Source of the DNA: Bacteroidaceae bacterium | Lineage (GTDB): Bacteria; Bacteroidota; Bacteroidia; Bacteroidales; Bacteroidaceae | DNA: 34,890 nucleotides | Reading direction: 5' to 3' | NCBI GenBank assembly: GCA_017408685.1 | Contig: JAFQUE010000061.1 | Coordinates: 1-34,890, forward strand | In this document: piece after piece, positions 30,064-34,890 of the stretch | Layout: the number at the start of each line of letters is the position of its first letter | How positions within the stretch are numbered: the first letter of the stretch is position 1 | The notes under the pieces: generated by a model | Told to the model about the DNA's origin: nothing | What the model saw: the letters and a program-made list of their open reading frames with translations, nothing else | Databases searched by the model: none | Program-made: the position numbers and the translations under genes

Positions 30064-30092
30064 CATATACAATAACTATGTAATCGGATATT

Positions 30093-30629
30093 ATGGATAA
30101 TTTTCTGGAACTCTTGAAGAAACGTCGCAGTACCCGCATGTTTACCGATGAACCTGTTGCGCAGGACGATGTGTGCACACTCATGAAGGCTGCACTGATG
30201 TCGCCCTCGGGACACCGTTTCAACCCATGGGAGTTCATCCTTGTTGAGGATAAGGAGGCTTTGAAAGCACTCTCGGTGAGCAAGGAGCACGGCGCGGGCC
30301 TGCTCGATGGTGCAGCCATGGCTGTTGCAGTCATAGCCGACACAACAAAGACCGATGTGTGGATTGAGGATTGTTCTATCGCAACAATCATCATTCAACT
30401 AATGGCCGAGGAGCTGGGTCTTGGCAGTTGCTGGGTGCAGATACGTCGCCGTAGCGACGCCGAAGGTATTCCGGCCGAGGAGAATGTAAAGTCAATTCTT
30501 GCTATCCCCGATAATTATGCGGTTCTCTCCATTGTGGCAATAGGGCACAAGGCACGTGAGAGCAAACCTTTTGACGAGGATAAAATGCAGTGGGAAAAAA
30601 TTCATATAGGCGGTTTCGGTGGAAAATAA
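30093..30629 (+). CDS. Nitroreductase family protein
   Basis: The 178-residue flavoprotein is a compact member of the nitroreductase fold, which uses FMN and NAD(P)H to reduce nitro-aromatics, quinones or flavins in the cytoplasm. Recognisable are 'LLKKRRSTRMFTDEPV' (7-22, FMN phosphate-binding Arg pair), 'AALMSPSGHRFNPWEFILVED' (33-53) and 'IIIQLMAEELGLGSCWVQIR' (about 98-117). The physiological substrate cannot be assigned. Its last 11 bp overlap the next gene, which starts with GTG, so translation of the two is likely coupled. Confidence 0.92.
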   Translation: MDNFLELLKKRRSTRMFTDEPVAQDDVCTLMKAALMSPSGHRFNPWEFILVEDKEALKALSVSKEHGAGLLDGAAMAVAVIADTTKTDVWIEDCSIATIIIQLMAEELGLGSCWVQIRRRSDAEGIPAEENVKSILAIPDNYAVLSIVAIGHKARESKPFDEDKMQWEKIHIGGFGGK

Positions 30630-31392
30630 AAGAATAGTCATAGTAGGCGCCGGCAACATGGCCACATCGCTCTCCATGGCGCTCAGGAAAAGCGGTAACA
30701 CTCCTGTTGCCGTGTGGAGTCGCACGCTCGCTTCGGCTGAGCAGTTGGGAACTCTTTTAGGTTGTGCGTTCACGGATGAACTCACATCCTTGCCACCGGC
30801 CGATGTGGTCATAATTTCCGTTGTCGACAGCGCTTTGCGCCATGTGGCGGCCCAAGTGTCTGCATGCTATCCCACAGCGCTCATATTGCATACAGCCGGC
30901 AGCATACCGCTCAGCGCCTTGCGCGAGGCCGGGGCTCTCCGCACCGGAGTCTTTTATCCCATGCAGACAATGAGCAAGCAGAATATTGTCCCGTTTGATG
31001 ATGTGACAATCTTTATCGAGAGCGAAAGTGATGAGGATACAGCCTATCTGCAATCACTTGCCTCGTCGTTGAGCAGCAAAGTCGTCTATGCTACAAGCGA
31101 GCAGCGCTGTTTCCTTCATGTAGCAGCCGTGTTTGCATGCAATTTCCCCAATGCTCTCTACTGTATGGTTGCCCAACTTCTTGAGTCGAAGAACCTGCCG
31201 TTCGATTCCATGCTTCCTCTCATTGACGAGGCCGCAAAGAAGGTACATCGCATGCACCCGCTTCAGGCGCAGACAGGTCCTGCCAAACGAGGTGACATCA
31301 ACGTTATGAACTCCCACAAGTCAATGCTCCCCGAAGAACTTGCTTCCATATATGAAATCATGAGCAACTACATTATGAAACATAACATATAA
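30619..31392 (+). CDS. Rossmann-fold/DUF2520 protein (F420- or ProC-like dehydrogenase fold)
   Basis: The 257-residue protein has an N-terminal dinucleotide-binding domain ('[18 protein letters not shown]', 5-22) and a C-terminal all-helical DUF2520 domain ('[24 protein letters not shown]', then '[18 protein letters not shown]'). The fold resembles 6-phosphogluconate and pyrroline-5-carboxylate reductases, but no activity is established. The GTG start at 30619 is required: the next Met lies inside the nucleotide-binding loop. It overlaps the nitroreductase by 11 bp and is 1 bp before kdsC, so the operon is tight. Confidence 0.88.
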   Translation: MENKRIVIVGAGNMATSLSMALRKSGNTPVAVWSRTLASAEQLGTLLGCAFTDELTSLPPADVVIISVVDSALRHVAAQVSACYPTALILHTAGSIPLSALREAGALRTGVFYPMQTMSKQNIVPFDDVTIFIESESDEDTAYLQSLASSLSSKVVYATSEQRCFLHVAAVFACNFPNALYCMVAQLLESKNLPFDSMLPLIDEAAKKVHRMHPLQAQTGPAKRGDINVMNSHKSMLPEELASIYEIMSNYIMKHNI

Positions 31393-31393
31393 T

Positions 31394-31912
31394 ATGATAA
31401 ACTACGACCTTAAAAAAATCAGAGCGCTCATCTTCGATGTCGACGGTGTGCTCAGCCGCGAGACTATTCCGGTGTCATCAAGCGGCGAACCCATGCGCAC
31501 CGTAAACATTAAGGACAGTTATGCGCTGCAGCTTGCTGTCAAAAACGGTTTCCGTGTTGTCATTATCACCGGCGCACGCACCGAGGCTGTAAAAGTCCGT
31601 TATCGCGGCCTTGGTATAAACGATATATATATAGGTGCGTCCATAAAAAAAGATTGCCTCGAAGAGTTCATGCTCATGTATGAACTCCAACCCGAGGAAA
31701 TTCTATACATGGGCGATGACATCCCCGACTACGAGGTAATGCAAATATGCGGACTTCCCGTTTGCCCCTCGGACGCAGCAGTCGAAATAAAGCAACTCTC
31801 CAAGTACATATCTCCTGTTTCCGGCGGTAACGGGTGTGTACGTGATGTTGTGGAGCAGGTGTTGCGTGCGCAGGGGAAGTGGATGGATGAGGCTAATGCG
31901 TTCGGCTGGTAG
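31394..31912 (+). CDS. KdsC-like HAD phosphatase (KDO 8-phosphate phosphatase)
   Basis: The 172-residue protein is a cap-less class C0 HAD phosphatase like KdsC, which forms tetramers and hydrolyses 3-deoxy-D-manno-octulosonate 8-phosphate on the way to lipopolysaccharide core. Motif I is 'FDVDGVL' with Asp15 and Asp17; motif II is the Thr in '[12 protein letters not shown]'; motif IV is '[11 protein letters not shown]'. '[19 protein letters not shown]' matches the KdsC substrate region. No other KDO gene is nearby, so the substrate rests on family resemblance. The next gene, maf, starts 54 bp downstream. Confidence 0.9.
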   Translation: MINYDLKKIRALIFDVDGVLSRETIPVSSSGEPMRTVNIKDSYALQLAVKNGFRVVIITGARTEAVKVRYRGLGINDIYIGASIKKDCLEEFMLMYELQPEEILYMGDDIPDYEVMQICGLPVCPSDAAVEIKQLSKYISPVSGGNGCVRDVVEQVLRAQGKWMDEANAFGW

Positions 31913-31966
31913 TTTTTTTTGTTGAAAGTTTACAACTTTCCGTTTTCACCTTTCACCTTTAACATT

Positions 31967-32551
31967 ATGCTTGACAATCTAAAGAAATACAGAATAATCC
32001 TGGCGTCGGCGTCGCCGCGTCGCAAGGAACTTATGCAGGGGCTTGATGTCGATTTTGAAGTTCGTCGCCTGCCCGATGTTGATGAATCTTTCCCTCCCGA
32101 ACTGCAGGGGGGTGATATACCGCTTTATATCTCAAGGAAGAAGGCCAACGCCTATCGTCCGCAAATGGCGCCCGATGAACTTGTAATAACTGCCGACACC
32201 ATTGTGTGGCTCGATGGTGTTGCGCTCGGTAAACCTGCCCATGAAGACGACGCACGCCGCATGTTGCGTAATATGTCGGGCAAGACACATCAGGTGTTCA
32301 CCGGAGTTACCATAACCACAAAAGAGGAACAGCAAAGTTTCGTGGCGCAGTCCGATGTCACTTTTGCCCGCCTCACCGACGAGGAAATTGAGTACTACAT
32401 TGCCAAGTACTGCCCTATGGACAAGGCCGGTTCCTACGGTGCCCAGGAGTGGATAGGTTACATAGGCATGTCCAATATTGTGGGTTCGTACTTCAATGTC
32501 ATGGGGCTTCCTGTGCAGCGGCTTTACGAAGCACTGAAACTTATACCATAA
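31967..32551 (+). CDS. Maf-like nucleotide pyrophosphatase
   Basis: Maf/YhdE proteins hydrolyse dTTP, UTP and modified nucleotides to monophosphates, probably as house-cleaning enzymes. The 194-residue protein has 'ILASASPRRKELM' (11-23), 'ADTIVWLDGVALGKP' (about 76-90), 'HQVFTGVTI' and 'DKAGSYGAQEWIGYI' in the expected order. I chose the ATG at 31967. The in-frame TTG at 31919 would translate an intergenic stretch of the CTTTCACCTTT kind often seen in this window (a similar run lies at 4812-4830). It forms the end of the kdsC run; the inverted-repeat element follows. Confidence 0.92.
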   Translation: MLDNLKKYRIILASASPRRKELMQGLDVDFEVRRLPDVDESFPPELQGGDIPLYISRKKANAYRPQMAPDELVITADTIVWLDGVALGKPAHEDDARRMLRNMSGKTHQVFTGVTITTKEEQQSFVAQSDVTFARLTDEEIEYYIAKYCPMDKAGSYGAQEWIGYIGMSNIVGSYFNVMGLPVQRLYEALKLIP

Positions 32552-32571
32552 CGTGATTACCCGGATAATGA

Positions 32572-32758
32572 GAAACTGTTTAAATTTCTAATAAAATTAT
32601 TCTTATATTGGAAACTGCAATTTCGTTGTTTTTTATATTCAAAATGTCTGTATCCACCTTTTTCGCGGTTACATAGCCCGCTATGTGCCCTTGAAATAGA
32701 AGCAAACATCCTATTTTTGCTCTATAAAAAACTTAACGATATAAATTTAAACAGCTTC
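32572..32758. repeat. 187-bp element with 16-bp terminal inverted repeats (MITE-like)
   Basis: The left end GAAACTGTTTAAATTT (32572-32587) and the right end AAATTTAAACAGCTTC (32743-32758) are inverted copies matching at 15 of 16 positions. Inside, CGTTGTTTTTTATA (about 32624-32637) partly pairs with TATAAAAAACTTAACG (32723-32738), and near the centre ACATAGC/GCTATGT (32671-32686) forms a tight hairpin. No target-site duplication is evident. It could be a non-autonomous mobile repeat or a large RNA/DNA structure. Confidence 0.55.
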
Positions 32759-32802
32759 TGGAAAATTGCTGAAAAATTGCTCATAAAAAATGTGTGCTTT
32801 TT

Positions 32803-32833
32803 TTTGAAGTGAACATACTTTGCCGTATCTTCG
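32803..32833 (+). promoter_or_regulatory. Promoter of pyrG
   Basis: TTTG (32803-32806) and TATCTTCG (32826-32833) are separated by exactly 19 nt. The predicted start near 32840 gives a ~50-nt leader. Confidence 0.65.
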
Positions 32834-32835
32834 CG

Positions 32836-32860
32836 TGTCCAAAGGGTTTTGTTTTGGACA
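32836..32860 (+). promoter_or_regulatory. Hairpin at the 5' end of the pyrG leader
   Basis: TGTCCAAA (32836-32843) pairs with TTTGGACA (32853-32860) across a 9-nt loop; TAGTTTTTAA follows. It spans the predicted transcription start and could affect initiation or RNA stability. Attenuation is possible but the stem is weak. Confidence 0.4.
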
Positions 32861-32870
32861 TAGTTTTTAA

Positions 32871-34496
<1,626 letters not shown>

Positions 34497-34525
34497 GCAA
34501 TACTATAATTATTATAATGTAATAG

Positions 34526-34556
34526 AGCGGGAGAGCGTAATATATGCTCTCCCGCT
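34526..34556 (+). terminator. pyrG terminator
   Basis: AGCGGGAGAGC (34526-34536) pairs perfectly with GCTCTCCCGCT (34546-34556) across a 9-nt loop, followed by TTGTTGTG. It is 29 nt after the stop codon. Confidence 0.85.
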
Positions 34557-34775
34557 TTGTTGTGTTATTTGTGAACTTGAGAAATATTTATGGTGCAGAT
34601 AACAATGCCTTACCTGCAAAGTCTGGGGACTTATTCCCCAAAAATCAAAATAGGTTTGTATGATTGTCAGGGAATGCTGTTTAGAGGTTCTTACTCGCTT
34701 TTGCTCGTCTGATATTCTACGGCAGTCATCAACCTTAATTGTTTACTTTGATTTTTCTTCAACTCTTGCTTTCAT

Positions 34776-34878
34776 GTCCTTTTGGGCCCAAAAGGACCAA
34801 AAAGCCCGGCACAGAGTTCACAAGTCGAATAAAACTTTGCTTGCGAGTTGCAAGCAACATCCCTCGGTCGTTTTATTC
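34776..34878. repeat. Cluster of palindromes, possibly a repeat element cut by the window end
   Basis: A perfect 22-nt palindrome lies at 34776-34797 (centre GGGCCC). It is followed by GAATAAAAC (34827-34835) paired with GTTTTATTC (34870-34878), enclosing a second hairpin TTGCTTG/CAAGCAA (34838-34844 and 34852-34858). The layered symmetry in non-coding DNA suggests an extragenic repeat; other copies would have to be sought in the genome. Confidence 0.5.
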
Positions 34879-34890
34879 TTGCCGTTGTTG

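Larger units (their letters stand above)
34497..34890. other. Gene-free right end of the window
   Basis: After the pyrG terminator I see no gene. The only notable structures are the palindromes from 34776 on. A minus-strand frame of 33 codons (ending near 34760) overlaps them, but it is too short to support. Confidence 0.55.

Noticed and set aside
31919-31966. N-terminal extension of Maf from a TTG
   Set aside because: The extension translates a CTTTCACC-type intergenic repeat, and the ATG at 31967 gives the normal family start.
34700-34860. 33-codon minus-strand gene at the right edge
   Set aside because: It is too short, lies on palindromic repeats and shows no recognisable start region or conserved protein pattern that I can verify.

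Overview
The window looks like a chromosomal segment of a gut-type Bacteroidales bacterium (Bacteroides/Prevotella-like; family not resolved). The reasons are: repeated promoters of the Bacteroidetes form TTTG-N19-TAnnTTTG; families typical of the phylum (DUF3276/PUR, DUF5606, DUF4923, DUF3784, four-helix-bundle 'suffix' protein, long NusB, YbbR next to coaE); secreted glycan enzymes; and AT-rich leaders in place of Shine-Dalgarno sites. I see no rRNA, tRNA, CRISPR array, transposase or prophage.

Layout. 1-850: start of an unrecognised secreted protein on the minus strand, running off the left edge, with a G10 tract at the -33 position of its likely promoter. 970-5.3 kb: an accessory-looking stretch with an S23/Avd-like four-helix-bundle gene, a SemiSWEET sugar transporter with a duplicated 3' end, and six copies of an ~80-nt nested hairpin repeat; prmA, a MATE pump, an FKBP isomerase and a TSCPD-domain protein lie among and beyond them. 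5.6-10.2 kb: a very large secreted GH20 hexosaminidase behind a TRIC/YicG-like channel gene. 10.25-11.75 kb: an SPFH - Arc-type repressor - DUF3784 operon with an 11-bp direct repeat at its transcription start. 11.8-16.2 kb: PAP2 phosphatase, nadA, the divergent threonine-degradation pair tdh/kbl, and a small lipoprotein. 16.2-18.3 kb: a two-domain sialate O-acetylesterase. 18.4-23.3 kb: PUR-family protein, then nusB-yajC-ybbR-coaE and DUF5606-DUF4923. 23.4-28.1 kb: a sialic-acid operon (nanA, N-acylglucosamine 2-epimerase, and a Kelch mutarotase fused to a sodium/solute symporter). 28.3-30 kb: small acidic protein and a short malic enzyme. 30-32.6 kb: nitroreductase - DUF2520 - kdsC - maf. 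32.6-34.5 kb: an inverted-repeat element, then pyrG.

How the genes work together. GH20 and the sialate esterase would trim host or mucin glycans outside the cytoplasm. The nan operon would then mutarotate and import free sialic acid, split it to ManNAc and pyruvate, and convert ManNAc to GlcNAc. The core genes between them are housekeeping.

The most striking observation is pyrG. The synthetase half is well conserved, but all three glutaminase catalytic residues are replaced (Cys to Gly382, His to Glu508, Glu to Gln510) and the oxyanion loop is one residue short. It reads as a CTP synthase whose glutaminase domain has kept its fold but lost its chemistry. Other leads are the hairpin-repeat cluster around the four-helix-bundle gene, the G10 promoter tract, the putative Arc operator, and a 187-bp inverted-repeat element before pyrG with a lone end before nusB.
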